A DNA stretch of 64,000 nt from Streptomyces sp. Ru62 (GCF_002920615.1 NZ_PQSU01000033.1:1-64000); one strand, 5' to 3'. Shown: positions 26,723 through 35,939, counted from the first letter of the stretch. The notes: a model not told the origin generated them from the letters alone. Numbers and translations are program-made.

Positions 26723-28168
26723 GTGACTGTCAACGACGACTCGTTCACCAACTGGAAGATCCGCGAGGAGATCGCGGAGTCGATGATCCCGCTCATCGGG
26801 AAGCTGCACCGCGAGCGGGACGTGACCGTCCTGCTGCACAGCCGCTCCCTGGTGAACAAGTCGGTGGTCAGCATCCTGAAGACGCACCGCTTCGCCCGGC
26901 AGATCGCCGGTGCCGAGCTGTCGGTCACCGAGACCATGCCGTTCCTCCAGGCCCTGACCGCCCTCGACCTCGGGCCGTCGCAGATCGACCTCGGCATGCT
27001 GGTCACCACCTACAAGGCCGACGACCGCGGCCTGAGCGTGGCGGAGTTCACCGCCGAGGCGGTCGCCGGTGCCACCGGTGCGAACAGGATCGAGCGACGC
27101 GAGCCGCGCGATGTCGTGCTCTACGGCTTCGGTCGCATCGGCCGGCTCGTCGCCCGGCTGCTGATCGAGAAGGCCGGCTCCGGCAACGGCCTCAGGCTGC
27201 GCGCCATCGTCGTGCGCGGCGGCGGCGCGCAGGACATCGTCAAGCGCGCCTCGCTGCTGCGCCGCGACTCCATCCACGGTCAGTTCCAGGGCACGATCAC
27301 CGTCGACGAGGACAGCAGCACGATCGTCGCCAACGGCAACGCCATCAAGGTGATCTACGCGGACGACCCGTCGCAGGTGGACTACACCGAGTACGGCATC
27401 CGGGACGCCATCCTCATCGACAACACGGGGAAGTGGCGCGACCGCGAGGGCCTGTCCCAGCACCTGCGCCCCGGCATCGAGAAGGTCGTGCTGACCGCGC
27501 CGGGCAAGGGCGACGTCCCGAACATCGTGCACGGCGTCAACCACGACACCGTCAAGCCGGACGAGCAGATCCTGTCCTGCGCCTCCTGCACCACCAACGC
27601 GATCGTGCCGCCGCTGAAGGCCATGGACGACGAGTACGGCGTGCTGCGCGGCCACGTGGAGACGGTCCACTCGTTCACCAACGACCAGAACCTGCTGGAC
27701 AACTACCACAAGTCCGAGCGCCGGGGCCGCTCCGCGCCGCTCAACATGGTCATCACCGAGACCGGTGCCGCCTCCGCCGTCGCCAAGGCGCTGCCCGACC
27801 TCAAGGCGAAGATCAGCGGCAGCTCGATCCGCGTCCCGGTGCCGGACGTGTCGATCGCGATCCTCAACCTCCAGCTGGCCCGCGAGACCACCCGCGAGGA
27901 GGTCCACGACTACCTGCGCGAGGTGTCGCTCACCTCGCCGCTGAAGCGGCAGATCGACTTCATCACGGCGCCCGACGCGGTCTCCAGCGACTTCATCGGC
28001 TCGCGCCACGCCTCGATCGTGGACGCCGGCGCGCTGAAGGTGGACGGGGACAACGCGATCCTCTACCTCTGGTACGACAACGAGTTCGGCTACTCCTGCC
28101 AGGTCGTCCGGGTCGTCCAGCACGTGTCCGGCGTGGAGTACCCGACGTACCCGGCGCCGGCGGTCTGA
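26723..28168 (+). CDS. gap: Glyceraldehyde-3-phosphate dehydrogenase, N-terminally extended type
   Basis: The 481-residue enzyme has an extra N-terminal domain of about 125 residues before the Rossmann motif YGFGRIGRLVARLL. The catalytic centre is SCASCTTNAIVP, the catalytic His is in ETVHSFTNDQ, and substrate-binding SERRGRSAPLNM follows. This longer form is a separate paralogue class from the standard glycolytic enzyme of about 335 residues; its coenzyme preference cannot be read here. GTG 26723 follows AAAGATGGA. The leader contains an A/T-rich segment (26685-26693). Confidence 0.93.
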   Translation: MTVNDDSFTNWKIREEIAESMIPLIGKLHRERDVTVLLHSRSLVNKSVVSILKTHRFARQIAGAELSVTETMPFLQALTALDLGPSQIDLGMLVTTYKADDRGLSVAEFTAEAVAGATGANRIERREPRDVVLYGFGRIGRLVARLLIEKAGSGNGLRLRAIVVRGGGAQDIVKRASLLRRDSIHGQFQGTITVDEDSSTIVANGNAIKVIYADDPSQVDYTEYGIRDAILIDNTGKWRDREGLSQHLRPGIEKVVLTAPGKGDVPNIVHGVNHDTVKPDEQILSCASCTTNAIVPPLKAMDDEYGVLRGHVETVHSFTNDQNLLDNYHKSERRGRSAPLNMVITETGAASAVAKALPDLKAKISGSSIRVPVPDVSIAILNLQLARETTREEVHDYLREVSLTSPLKRQIDFITAPDAVSSDFIGSRHASIVDAGALKVDGDNAILYLWYDNEFGYSCQVVRVVQHVSGVEYPTYPAPAV

Positions 28169-28190
28169 TTCCCCGGGTCCGTGGACGCGT

Positions 28191-28225
28191 ACGGCCGCCG
28201 ACCGGGGTTTCCGGCCGGCGGCCGT
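28191..28225. terminator. Strong bidirectional hairpin after GAPDH and collagenase genes
   Basis: ACGGCCGCCG pairs perfectly with CGGCGGCCGT. An inner CCGG/CCGG stem follows after one mismatch, with the loop GGTTT. It lies between the two converging stop codons and can end both transcripts. Confidence 0.75.
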
Positions 28226-28243
28226 TCCGCTGGGCGGGTACGG

Positions 28244-30193
28244 TCAGGCCGACGTCGGCCGGGTGCACGCGCCCGCGGCGCACGCCGTGAGCCACTGGTC
28301 GAAGTCGGCGTCGTAGCGGGTGCCGATGCCGTCGTGGTAGACGGCGTGTCCGCCGGCGTAGTCACCGACGCGGAAGCGGGCGAGCATGCGCTGGACGTCG
28401 TCGGGGTGCCGCTCGACCATGTAGCGCACGGCGAGGTAGCCCCACGGGTAGGTCCGGGTCACGTCGCTGTTGTCGTAGGTGTTCTCGAACAGGGTGCTCA
28501 GCCTGTACGTGTGCCTGCCGGCCTCCTGGACCGCCTGGTCGTCGGCGAGACCGCGGTAGCCGTAGGAGACGTACTCGGCGACGCCCTCGATCCACCACAC
28601 GTCCGGCACGGAGATCTGCCGGGCGAAGTCGCCCTTCATGTCGTCGCGGGCGTCCAGGAAGTGCGTGTACTCGTGGTTGAGGTTCCAGATCCGGGCCGGG
28701 AAGCCGTCGTCGTGGTCCTTCTGGTACATGACCGACATCGGCTCGTTGGCCGGGTCCGACGGGTCGCCGCCCAGCGTCATGCCGCCGTTGTCGGTGCTGA
28801 TGCCGTACATCGCGCCGGCGTACGTCCGGTAGTCGGCGCGGCTCGCGAACACCACGAGCCGGACCGTGGAGGCGTACTGGCCGGGTATCGCGCCGTCGGC
28901 CTTCACCACCGACCGGAACCAGGCGTCCTGGCGGAGCACGCCGGCGCAGGCGGCGTCGAGGTCGGCGGCGGTGAGCGCCTGGGCGCGGACGGTGACGTTC
29001 GCGTCACAGTGCCGCGTGACCGGCAGGACGGCCTTGTCGAGCTTCTCCGGCAGGTCGCAGACGTCGTAGTAGGAGCAGTCGGCCTTGTCGTAGGAGTTCG
29101 CCTGCGTGGCCACGGCCACCCAGAGCCCGGCCGTCGGGCCGGTGATCCCCGTCCGGTCCAGCAGGTCCTTGGTCAACGGGCGTACGGTGTCCCGCAGTCC
29201 GGAGTGCTCGGTGTAACGGGCCAGGTTCATCCCGGCGTTGGCGTCCAGGAAGGCCAGGTCGGTGCCGAGCTGGTCGGTGTGGGCCAGCGCGAAGTCGTAC
29301 AGGGTTCCGGCGATGCGCGGGTCGGCCTCGACCGCCCGCACGTACGCCGGGTTCCAGTTGCCACGCCACAGCGGTGTGTAGACGTCGTTGACGGCCCTGA
29401 TCATGCTGTCGACCGAGTCGTAGGAGCTGTCGTAGTCGGTCAGCAGCCGCCGGTACACGGAGAGGTAACGGCCCTGCTGGTCGGCGCTGTCGGTGAGGAT
29501 GACGGTCTCGCCGAGGATGTCGCCGTTGGCCGCCGTGACGTCACGGGAGTGGGCGCGGGCGAAGAAGGTGTCCGTGCCGCTCGTGACGGCGGTGGTGAGA
29601 CGGGAGGTGTACGCGCCCACGTCCCCGGGGTGGTTGAACCGCGCGTAGTAGCCGGCCCGCAGGAAGAGGACCAGTTGCAGCAGGCTGCCCGAGTTGTCGC
29701 CGCGGTACTGCCCGGCGGTGCGGGTGAACGCGTGGGCGACCGTGAGCATCTGGGCCTGGCGGAAGATGTCGCGCGCGTCCGTGCCGGTGACCGAGAAGAG
29801 GGTGTTGACGCAGTCCGGGGTCGCGGACCTGACGTAGGAGACGAGGGCGGAGCCGGTACGGCTGCCGAAGTCGGCCGGGGCGCAGGAGGCCGCCTTCACC
29901 TGGCGCGGCCCGGCGTGCCTCGTGGACGTGGGCCGCTGCGGCGGGAGTTGGGCCGGGCTGAGCCGCCGGGCCTGGGTCGCGGGGCGCTCGGTCGCGACGG
30001 TGGACGCGGCGGCGGGCGACGGGACGGAGAGGTGCGCCCGGGCTGCGGTGGCCGTGGCGGTGTGCGGCCGGGGCGCGGCGAGTGCCGGGGTGGACAGCAG
30101 GCCGGCCAGGGTGACGCAGACGGCGGCGGCGCCGGCGATGCGGCCCGCCGTGCCTCTCGGCAGGCGTCCGGGCAGCGCGAAGCGATAGCGCAT
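28244..30193 (-). CDS. Secreted M9-family collagenase
   Basis: This 649-residue protein has a signal peptide (AGAAAVCVTLAGLLSTPALA), a Pro/Ala/Thr-rich linker to about residue 100, an M9 N-terminal domain, and a catalytic gluzincin domain with HEYTH and the downstream Glu in WWIEGVAEYVSYGYRG. Streptomyces and clostridial collagenases usually carry C-terminal PKD and collagen-binding domains. Here the protein stops soon after the catalytic domain, so it may act on soluble or small collagen substrates. ATG 30193. A Crp-like sequence lies about 90 bases upstream, and a LysR gene is upstream on the same strand. Confidence 0.93.
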   Translation of the reverse strand: MRYRFALPGRLPRGTAGRIAGAAAVCVTLAGLLSTPALAAPRPHTATATAARAHLSVPSPAAASTVATERPATQARRLSPAQLPPQRPTSTRHAGPRQVKAASCAPADFGSRTGSALVSYVRSATPDCVNTLFSVTGTDARDIFRQAQMLTVAHAFTRTAGQYRGDNSGSLLQLVLFLRAGYYARFNHPGDVGAYTSRLTTAVTSGTDTFFARAHSRDVTAANGDILGETVILTDSADQQGRYLSVYRRLLTDYDSSYDSVDSMIRAVNDVYTPLWRGNWNPAYVRAVEADPRIAGTLYDFALAHTDQLGTDLAFLDANAGMNLARYTEHSGLRDTVRPLTKDLLDRTGITGPTAGLWVAVATQANSYDKADCSYYDVCDLPEKLDKAVLPVTRHCDANVTVRAQALTAADLDAACAGVLRQDAWFRSVVKADGAIPGQYASTVRLVVFASRADYRTYAGAMYGISTDNGGMTLGGDPSDPANEPMSVMYQKDHDDGFPARIWNLNHEYTHFLDARDDMKGDFARQISVPDVWWIEGVAEYVSYGYRGLADDQAVQEAGRHTYRLSTLFENTYDNSDVTRTYPWGYLAVRYMVERHPDDVQRMLARFRVGDYAGGHAVYHDGIGTRYDADFDQWLTACAAGACTRPTSA

Positions 30194-30280
30194 CGGGAGT
30201 CCTCCACGAAGGGATGCGCCTCTGTGGGGTGTCGAGGCGTGTGAAGGACTGTCTCAGCGCACCGCGGGCCCAACAATGGT

Positions 30281-30295
30281 GTGTGACATAGCACA
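30281..30295. promoter_or_regulatory. Possible Crp-like or LysR-type site upstream of collagenase
   Basis: GTGTGACATAGCACA contains TGTG-N6-CACA dyad symmetry and differs at one base from GTG-N6-GNCAC, my recollection of the Streptomyces Crp motif. It lies 88 bases upstream of the collagenase start. Confidence 0.3.
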
Positions 30296-30340
30296 TGGCA
30301 CTCGCCGCTCATAACATCGCGGCGCACTCGTGACCCGCCC

Positions 30341-31294
30341 CTACGCCCCGGCGACGCTCCAGGTCCGCGAGGCCCAGGTACGCAGGTGCGGGGCCTGGGC
30401 GACGAGGTCGCGGTACGCGTCCGTGGCGGACCGGAACAGGGTCTCCACGGTGTCGTCGGTGACGGTGTCCGGCCGCCAGGCCAGCACATAACGGCACCAG
30501 AGCGGGGAGCCCACCAGCGGTTTGACCGTGACGTGCGGGATCGGCCGCAGCGTCGGCTGCACCAGGGACACCCCGAGACCGTCGGCGATCATGCTCTGCA
30601 GCTGGGTCTGGTCGCCGAGCCACTCGTGGACGGTCACCGGGGTGAACCCGGCCGCGGCGCAGGCGTCGTAGAACACCCCCGGCCAGCCGGCGCCGTCGTC
30701 CGGGGTCACGAACCACGCGTCCTCAGCGAGGTCGGCGAGCTGGACCTGGGCGCTCTGGCGGAGCCGGTGACGGGCGGGCAGGGCGACGAAGGTGGGCTCG
30801 GTGACGATGCCGCGATGCCGTACGGCGGTCGAGTGCCGTAGTTCCATGCCCGGGTAGTCGGCGGCGATGGCCGCGTCCACCGCGCCCTCCTCCAGCAGCT
30901 CGACGATCCGCGAGGACGCGTAGACGCTGGTGACCGAGAGGGAGAGTTCCGGCAGCCGGGCACGGACCCGGGAGACCGTGCCGGACAGCATGGGCGAGTT
31001 CGTCGCGGCCACGCGCAGGGTGCGGCGGGGGCGGGCTGCGGGCGGGCGGTGCCCGATCGCGGCGGCCCGCGCGAGGACGTCCCGGGCCTGCTCGACGACC
31101 TCGGCGCCGTACCGGGTCGGCCGGACCCCGCCGGGCCCGCGCTCGAAGAGCGGCTCGCCGAGGTGGCGTTCGATGCGCCGCAGCTGGGTGCTGACGGCCG
31201 GCTGCGAGTAGCCCAGCTGTGCGGCGGCACGGCCCACGCTGCCCGCGTCGGCGATCGCGCACAGCACCCGCAGGTGCCGCAACTCCAACTCCAT
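30341..31294 (-). CDS. LysR-family transcriptional regulator
   Basis: The 317-residue protein has an N-terminal winged HTH (LRHLRVLCAIADAGSVGRAA, then LGYSQPAVSTQLRRIERHLG and PLFERGPGGVRPT) and a C-terminal periplasmic-binding-like effector domain starting near RRTLRVAATNSP. ATG 31294 is preceded by GGAG. It is unusual in having no divergent partner: the 557 bases upstream are empty, and the nearest downstream gene is the collagenase, 147 bases away on the same strand. Its effector is unknown. Confidence 0.92.
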   Translation of the reverse strand: MELELRHLRVLCAIADAGSVGRAAAQLGYSQPAVSTQLRRIERHLGEPLFERGPGGVRPTRYGAEVVEQARDVLARAAAIGHRPPAARPRRTLRVAATNSPMLSGTVSRVRARLPELSLSVTSVYASSRIVELLEEGAVDAAIAADYPGMELRHSTAVRHRGIVTEPTFVALPARHRLRQSAQVQLADLAEDAWFVTPDDGAGWPGVFYDACAAAGFTPVTVHEWLGDQTQLQSMIADGLGVSLVQPTLRPIPHVTVKPLVGSPLWCRYVLAWRPDTVTDDTVETLFRSATDAYRDLVAQAPHLRTWASRTWSVAGA

Positions 31295-31851
31295 CGCTCC
31301 ACTCTCCGCCCATTGCGGCTCCCGGTACACTCGCGCCCCGGGGGCCGACCACGCCGGTCCGCCGCAGCCGTCGCCGACCGCTGCTCGCGACCGGCGGACC
31401 GAAGCGTTCCATTGTCCCCTCCCGGACACAAGCCGCAGGTCCGCCAGGGTGGGGATGCGCGTCGGCGGAGAAGCCCCGGGCACGGCGCACCCCGGGTCCG
31501 CGGCCGTGCGCCCCGCCCTGCGGACCGAGGGGCGGCTCGTTCTCCAGCGGGTGGGCGTCTTGGCCGCGGTCGGCCACCGGATCCCCGGCGATCCGCTCGG
31601 CGCCCTCGACCGCGACGGCCGCCTCGCGTCGGTGAGGCCCACGTCCTGGCCGACGCGATCGGCCCGCCAGGGAAACCACCGAGCGCACCGCCGCCCGACG
31701 CCACCTGCGCGTGCGGCGCGGTGAGCGCGTCCTACACCCCGGAACCGGCCGCCGTCGGCAGACCGCCGGGCGGTGAGGAGCGGCCCGGTCGTGACCAGCC
31801 ACCCGGTCGTGAGGAGCCGCCGGGCGCCCGGTCTTCCGGTGCCGCGCCGTC
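31295..31851. other. Intergenic region without supported genes
   Basis: Open frames exist on both strands but none shows recognisable domains or a good start. Near the right end a short imperfect direct repeat (CCGGTCGTGA followed by AG/CAG) occurs at about 31787 and 31803. Confidence 0.45.
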
Positions 31852-32739
31852 TCAGTGCCGGCCCAGCACCTCCGCCACCCGCATGAACCCGTCCGTGCCG
31901 TGGCCGAGGCCGATGACGCGGCGGGCCAGCCCCTCCACGGCCCGCATGACGCCCGCGTCGATGCCGTGGGACTCGGAGACGGCGACGACGTGGGCCATGG
32001 TGGAGGCGGCCGAGGTGATGGGGTTGATCTCGCCGGAGTAGGTGCCGCTGTCGGCGTTCTGCGCGAACCGGTCGAACAGCGGAGGCAGGATGGCGGCGAT
32101 GCCCTGGGCGAAGGGGGACAGTTCCCCGGCGGAGACGCCCTCCGCGCGGGCGACGGCCACGGCGTGCGCGTACCCCGCCATCGCGGTCCAGAAGATGTCG
32201 AGCAGCGCGATGTCGTAGGCGGCGGCGCGCCCGATCTCCTCGCCCAGGTGGGTGTGCGTCCCGCCGAGCGCCTCCAGCACCGGCCGGTGCCGCTCGTAGA
32301 GGTCGCGCGGGCCGCTGTGCAGGAGGACGGCCTCCGGCGTGCCGATGCTGGGCGCCGGCGTCATGATCGCACCGTCCAGGTAGCCGATGCCGTGGGCCGC
32401 CGCCCACTCCCCGGTGTCCCGGGCTCGCTCCGGAGTGTCGGCGGTCAGGTTCACGACGGTACGGCCCTTCAGGGCACGGGTGACGTCGGCGGGGCGCAGG
32501 ATCGCGTCGGAGGCGTCATGGTTCACCACGCAGACGACGGTCAGCTCCGAGGCGGAAACGGCCTCTTCGGCCGACCCGGCGGCGTTCGCCCCGCGCCCGG
32601 TCAGCTCCCGCTCCTTGCCCGGTGTGCGGTTCCAGACCGTGGTCGGCAGGCCGGCCGCCAGGAAGGCGCCCGCCAGCGCGCGGCCCATCGGACCGAGACC
32701 GAGGACTGTGACGGCAGGAAGATCCGAAGATGTGGACAT
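31852..32739 (-). CDS. Imine reductase-like NAD(P)H oxidoreductase (beta-hydroxyacid dehydrogenase superfamily)
   Basis: This 295-residue protein has an N-terminal Rossmann motif GLGPMGRALAGAFLAAG and a WNRTPGKE segment, both typical of actinobacterial imine reductases, followed by an all-helical C-terminal dimerisation domain. The segment AYDIALLDIFW carries an Asp where R-type imine reductases have their catalytic Asp. ATG 32739 follows GGGAG by eight bases. It is divergent from an HxlR regulator with only 66 bases between starts, a common arrangement for redox enzymes controlled by HxlR proteins. The physiological substrate is unknown. Confidence 0.82.
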   Translation of the reverse strand: MSTSSDLPAVTVLGLGPMGRALAGAFLAAGLPTTVWNRTPGKERELTGRGANAAGSAEEAVSASELTVVCVVNHDASDAILRPADVTRALKGRTVVNLTADTPERARDTGEWAAAHGIGYLDGAIMTPAPSIGTPEAVLLHSGPRDLYERHRPVLEALGGTHTHLGEEIGRAAAYDIALLDIFWTAMAGYAHAVAVARAEGVSAGELSPFAQGIAAILPPLFDRFAQNADSGTYSGEINPITSAASTMAHVVAVSESHGIDAGVMRAVEGLARRVIGLGHGTDGFMRVAEVLGRH

Positions 32740-32805
32740 GTTGCAACTCCCGTGGTCGGTGAGGAAGAACGAAGAACAAGGACACGACCGGAATCGAGGA
32801 CGACG

Positions 32806-33156
32806 ATGACGCGCAGCCGTGCCCAGGACCCGAACGTCTGCGGAGTGACCGCCGCGATCGCCGTGATCGACGGCAAGTGGAAGACGTCGCTGCTGTGGCT
32901 GCTGGAGTCCGGCCCGCACCGGCCCGGCGAACTCCGCCGCAGACTGCCCGGGCTGAGCGAGAAGGTGCTGACCCAGGCGCTGCGCGAGATGACGGACGAC
33001 GGTCTGGTGCACCGGGAGGTGCACGACGTGCTGCCGCCGAAGACCGTGTACTCGCTGACCGGGTTCGGCCGCGATCTGGCCGCGGCCCTGGATCCGGTGG
33101 CCGAGTGGGGTCACCGCCGTCTGGAGCGGCTCCGCGAGCGTGAAGCGGTCTCCTGA
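32806..33156 (+). CDS. HxlR-family transcriptional regulator
   Basis: The 116-residue protein has the MarR-like fold of HxlR regulators: GKWKTSLLWLLESGPHRPGELRRRLPGLSEKVLTQALRE spans the recognition helix, followed by the wing at PPKTVYSLTGFG. A Cys near the start (NVCGVTAAI) sits where redox- or aldehyde-responsive members have theirs. ATG 32806. It probably controls the divergent imine-reductase-like gene. Confidence 0.9.
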   Translation: MTRSRAQDPNVCGVTAAIAVIDGKWKTSLLWLLESGPHRPGELRRRLPGLSEKVLTQALREMTDDGLVHREVHDVLPPKTVYSLTGFGRDLAAALDPVAEWGHRRLERLREREAVS

Positions 33157-33279
33157 GGTGCGCTGCGGCGTCCGCGCTGCGACGTCCGGGGTCTGCCGCC
33201 GCTGTCGCCTCCCGTCCGTTCTCCGGCAACCCCTGACCTCGGGAAACAGCCTCTCCCGGGCGGACGTGAGCTGCCAAGT

Positions 33280-33402
33280 ACCCACAAATAAGTGGGTGTT
33301 CGGCACCCCGGGAGAACCGGGCCCGTTCTTCCTGGTGGTCCGCGAGTCCACGCACGGCTGAGCCGACCTGAACCGAGATCCTGTTTGCCTAAACCCTTTA
33401 GG
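33280..33402. promoter_or_regulatory. Two palindromes upstream of the TetR-SGNH operon
   Basis: Site A (33280-33297) is ACCCAC-AAATAA-GTGGGT with perfect 6-bp arms. Site B (33388-33402) is CCTAAA-CCC-TTTAGG, also perfect, and lies 39 bases before the TetR start in an A/T-rich stretch. Site B looks like the main TetR operator. The two sites differ in sequence, so two proteins may bind. Confidence 0.6.
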
Positions 33403-33441
33403 AAATTGCACAATGGTTTTCGACAGACGGGAGAAACAGTC

Positions 33442-34014
33442 ATGGCACGTGCGGGGCTGACCACCGAACGCCTGGTGCGGGCCGGCGCGGAGCTGGCCGA
33501 CGAGGTCGGCTTCGACCAGGTGACGGTGTCCGCGGTGGCCCGGCGGTTCGACGTCAAGGTCGCGAGCCTGTACTCGCACCTGAGGAGCTCACAGGACCTC
33601 AAGACGCGGATCGCGCTGCTCGCCCTCGCGGAGCTGGCCGACCGCGCGGCCGAGGCCCTGGCCGGCAGGTCCGGCAAGGATGCCCTCGGCGCCTTCGCGA
33701 ACGTCTACCGTGACTACGCCCGCGCGCACCCCGGCCGCTACGCGGCGGCCCGTCACCCGCTGGACGCCGAGACGGCGGCCGGCAGCGCGGGGGTGCGGAT
33801 CGCTCAGCTCACCCGGGCGATCCTGCGCGGCTACGACCTGACCGAGCCGGACCAGACCCACGCGGTCCGCCTCCTCGGCAGCGTCTTCCACGGCTACGTC
33901 AGCCTGGAGACGGCCGGCGGGTTCAGCCACAGCGCGCCCGACTCGCAGGAGTCCTGGACCCGGATCCTGGACGCCCTCGACTCCCTGCTGCGCAACTGGC
34001 CCGCCCAGTCCTGA
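33442..34014 (+). CDS. TetR-family transcriptional regulator
   Basis: This 190-residue protein has an N-terminal HTH (TTERLVRAGAELADEVGFDQ, then VTVSAVARRFDVKVASLYSHL) and a C-terminal helical domain like the TetR-C WHG group (FHGYVSLETAGGF). ATG 33442 follows GGGAGAA. It is 49 bases upstream of an SGNH hydrolase on the same strand and probably co-transcribed. Confidence 0.92.
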   Translation: MARAGLTTERLVRAGAELADEVGFDQVTVSAVARRFDVKVASLYSHLRSSQDLKTRIALLALAELADRAAEALAGRSGKDALGAFANVYRDYARAHPGRYAAARHPLDAETAAGSAGVRIAQLTRAILRGYDLTEPDQTHAVRLLGSVFHGYVSLETAGGFSHSAPDSQESWTRILDALDSLLRNWPAQS

Positions 34015-34063
34015 ACCACGCGGCTCCCGCACGGCAGTCCCTCCGGAAGCACAGGCAGACACG

Positions 34064-35230
34064 ATGCACACCATCCCCCTCACCGCCGATCTGATATGCG
34101 GTGCCCTCGAACTGGAGCGCACCGCGCACGGCCTGCTGCCGCACCGGCTGCCCGCCCGGGCCCGCGCCCAGTGCGCCGACCCGCAGCTGGCCCTGGCGGA
34201 GTCCCAGCCCTCCGGCGTACGGCTGGCCCTGCGCACCCGCGCCACCACCGTCGAGCTGGACACCCTGCCGACGAAGCGGGTCTACGTCGGCGCGCCGCCC
34301 CGCCCGGACGGCGTGTACGACCTGCTCGTCGACGGACACCCGGCCGGCAGCGCCTCCCTCACCGAGGGCCACACCCTCACCATCGACCTGGGCACCGGCT
34401 GCGCCGAACACCGGCCCGGCCCGGTGGGCACCGTGCGCTTCACCGGCCTTGCGGACACCGTCAAGGACGTGGAGATCTGGCTGCCGCACAACGAGACGAC
34501 CGAGCTGGTCGCGCTGCGCGCCGACGCCCCCGTGGAGCCCGTACCGGACCGGGGCCGCCGGGTGTGGCTGCACCACGGCAGCTCGATCAGCCACGGCTCG
34601 GACGCGGCGAGCCCCACCACCACCTGGCCGGCGCTCGCCGCGTCCCTGGGCGGAGTGGAGCTGGTCAACCTCGGGCTGGGCGGCAGCGCGCTGCTCGACC
34701 CGTTCACCGCCCGGGCGCTGCGTGACACGCCCGCCGATCTGATCAGCGTCAAGCTGGGCATCAACCTGGTCAACACCGACCTGATGCGGCTGCGTGCCTT
34801 CGGCCCCGCGGTGCACGGCTTCCTCGACACCGTCCGCGAGGGGCACCCCCGCACCCCGCTGCTCGTCGTCTCGCCGGTCCTGTGCCCGCTGCACGAGGAC
34901 ACGCCCGGCCCCACCGCCATGGACGTGACCGCCCTCGGCGAGGGCCGCCTGCGGTACCGGGCCACCGGGGATCCGGCCGAGCGTGCGGCCGGGAAGCTCA
35001 CCCTGCGGGTCGTCCGGCAGGAGCTGGCCCGGATCGTGCGCGAACGGGCGGCCGAGGACCCGGCCCTGTACCACCTGGACGGCCGCGAGCTGTACGGGGA
35101 GGCCGACTTCGCCGAGCTGCCACTGCCCGACGGCCTCCACCCGGACGCCGCCGGACACCGCCGCATCGGCGAGCGGTTCGCGGAGCTGGTGTTCGCCGGG
35201 GACGGGCCCTTCGCGGACCGCGCCGCCTGA
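34064..35230 (+). CDS. SGNH/GDSL-family esterase
   Basis: The 388-residue protein has an N-terminal beta-rich domain (about 1-165) and a C-terminal SGNH hydrolase domain. Its blocks are HHGSSISHGS (block I Ser), the block II Gly in NLGLGGSALLD, the block III Asn in KLGINLVN, and the block V Asp-His in DGLHPDAAG. This two-domain plan occurs in carbohydrate esterases. There is no signal peptide, so it is probably intracellular. ATG 34064. The TetR gene upstream likely controls it. Confidence 0.85.
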   Translation: MHTIPLTADLICGALELERTAHGLLPHRLPARARAQCADPQLALAESQPSGVRLALRTRATTVELDTLPTKRVYVGAPPRPDGVYDLLVDGHPAGSASLTEGHTLTIDLGTGCAEHRPGPVGTVRFTGLADTVKDVEIWLPHNETTELVALRADAPVEPVPDRGRRVWLHHGSSISHGSDAASPTTTWPALAASLGGVELVNLGLGGSALLDPFTARALRDTPADLISVKLGINLVNTDLMRLRAFGPAVHGFLDTVREGHPRTPLLVVSPVLCPLHEDTPGPTAMDVTALGEGRLRYRATGDPAERAAGKLTLRVVRQELARIVRERAAEDPALYHLDGRELYGEADFAELPLPDGLHPDAAGHRRIGERFAELVFAGDGPFADRAA

Positions 35231-35236
35231 CCGGAG

Positions 35237-35250
35237 GGGGCCGGCGCCCC
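35237..35250. terminator. Short hairpin between convergent SGNH and sortase genes
   Basis: GGGGC-CGGC-GCCCC forms a 5-bp stem in the 40 bases between the two stop codons. It is small, so termination here is uncertain. Confidence 0.35.
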
Positions 35251-35270
35251 GGCTCGCACCGGAGCCCCTC

Positions 35271-35939
35271 TCACACCAGGTGCGCGAAGACCACCAGGTT
35301 GTCCGTGTAGTCCCGCACCGTCCGGTCGTAGTCCCCGGCACAGGTGATGAGCCGGACCTCGGGGCGCGACGCGTCCGCGTACACCCGTTCGCTGGGGAAG
35401 TCGTCCTTGGCGAAGGTCTCGGCGCTGTCCACGACGAAGTCCGCCGTGCGCCCGTCGGCCCGCCGCACCGAGAACCGGTCGCCGGCCTCCAGCTCGTCGA
35501 GGTGGGCGAAGACGGCCGGGGAGGTCACCGTGTCGACGTGTCCGGCGATGATCGCGGTGCCCCGCTCGCCGGGCGCGGCACCGTCGGCGTACCAGCCGAC
35601 GAGATTGGTGTCGGCGGCGGGCGGCGGCTGCAACTGGCCCGAGTCGCCGAGCTCCAGGGAGGTGAACGGGGCGTCGACGGAGATCTTCGGGATGCGCAGC
35701 CGGGTCGGCGCGGACCTCGGCAGGGCGTCGTCGGCCTGCCGGGAGTCGGTCGCCGGCGGGGCGCCGGTGCCCGCGGCCCGGTGCGCCTCCGGCTTGCCGT
35801 CCGGCTGGTGGTGACCGCCGAACACGCTGACGGCGAGGAAGACGGCCGCCACACCCCACAGCGTCAGCCGCCCGCCGTAGCCGGTGCGCTGCTCGTCGGC
35901 CGCCGGTCCTGACGGGGTCGGGGAAGAGGGATCTGCCAT
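35271..35939 (-). CDS. Class F sortase
   Basis: This 222-residue membrane-anchored transpeptidase has one N-terminal transmembrane helix (TLWGVAAVFLAVSVFG), a linker of about 45 residues, and a sortase beta-barrel. The catalytic His is in IIAGHVDT, the catalytic Cys in RLITCAGDYD, and no extra C-terminal segment is present, as in class F. ATG 35939 follows GAGGTGG. The gene lies 151 bases downstream of, and on the same strand as, a likely surface protein with a C-terminal anchor, which is the obvious substrate. Confidence 0.9.
   Translation of the reverse strand: MADPSSPTPSGPAADEQRTGYGGRLTLWGVAAVFLAVSVFGGHHQPDGKPEAHRAAGTGAPPATDSRQADDALPRSAPTRLRIPKISVDAPFTSLELGDSGQLQPPPAADTNLVGWYADGAAPGERGTAIIAGHVDTVTSPAVFAHLDELEAGDRFSVRRADGRTADFVVDSAETFAKDDFPSERVYADASRPEVRLITCAGDYDRTVRDYTDNLVVFAHLV

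Noticed and set aside
31219..31724. Several frames in the region upstream of the LysR gene
   Set aside because: They are Arg/Pro-rich with no domain and no good start, and overlapping alternatives are equally open.
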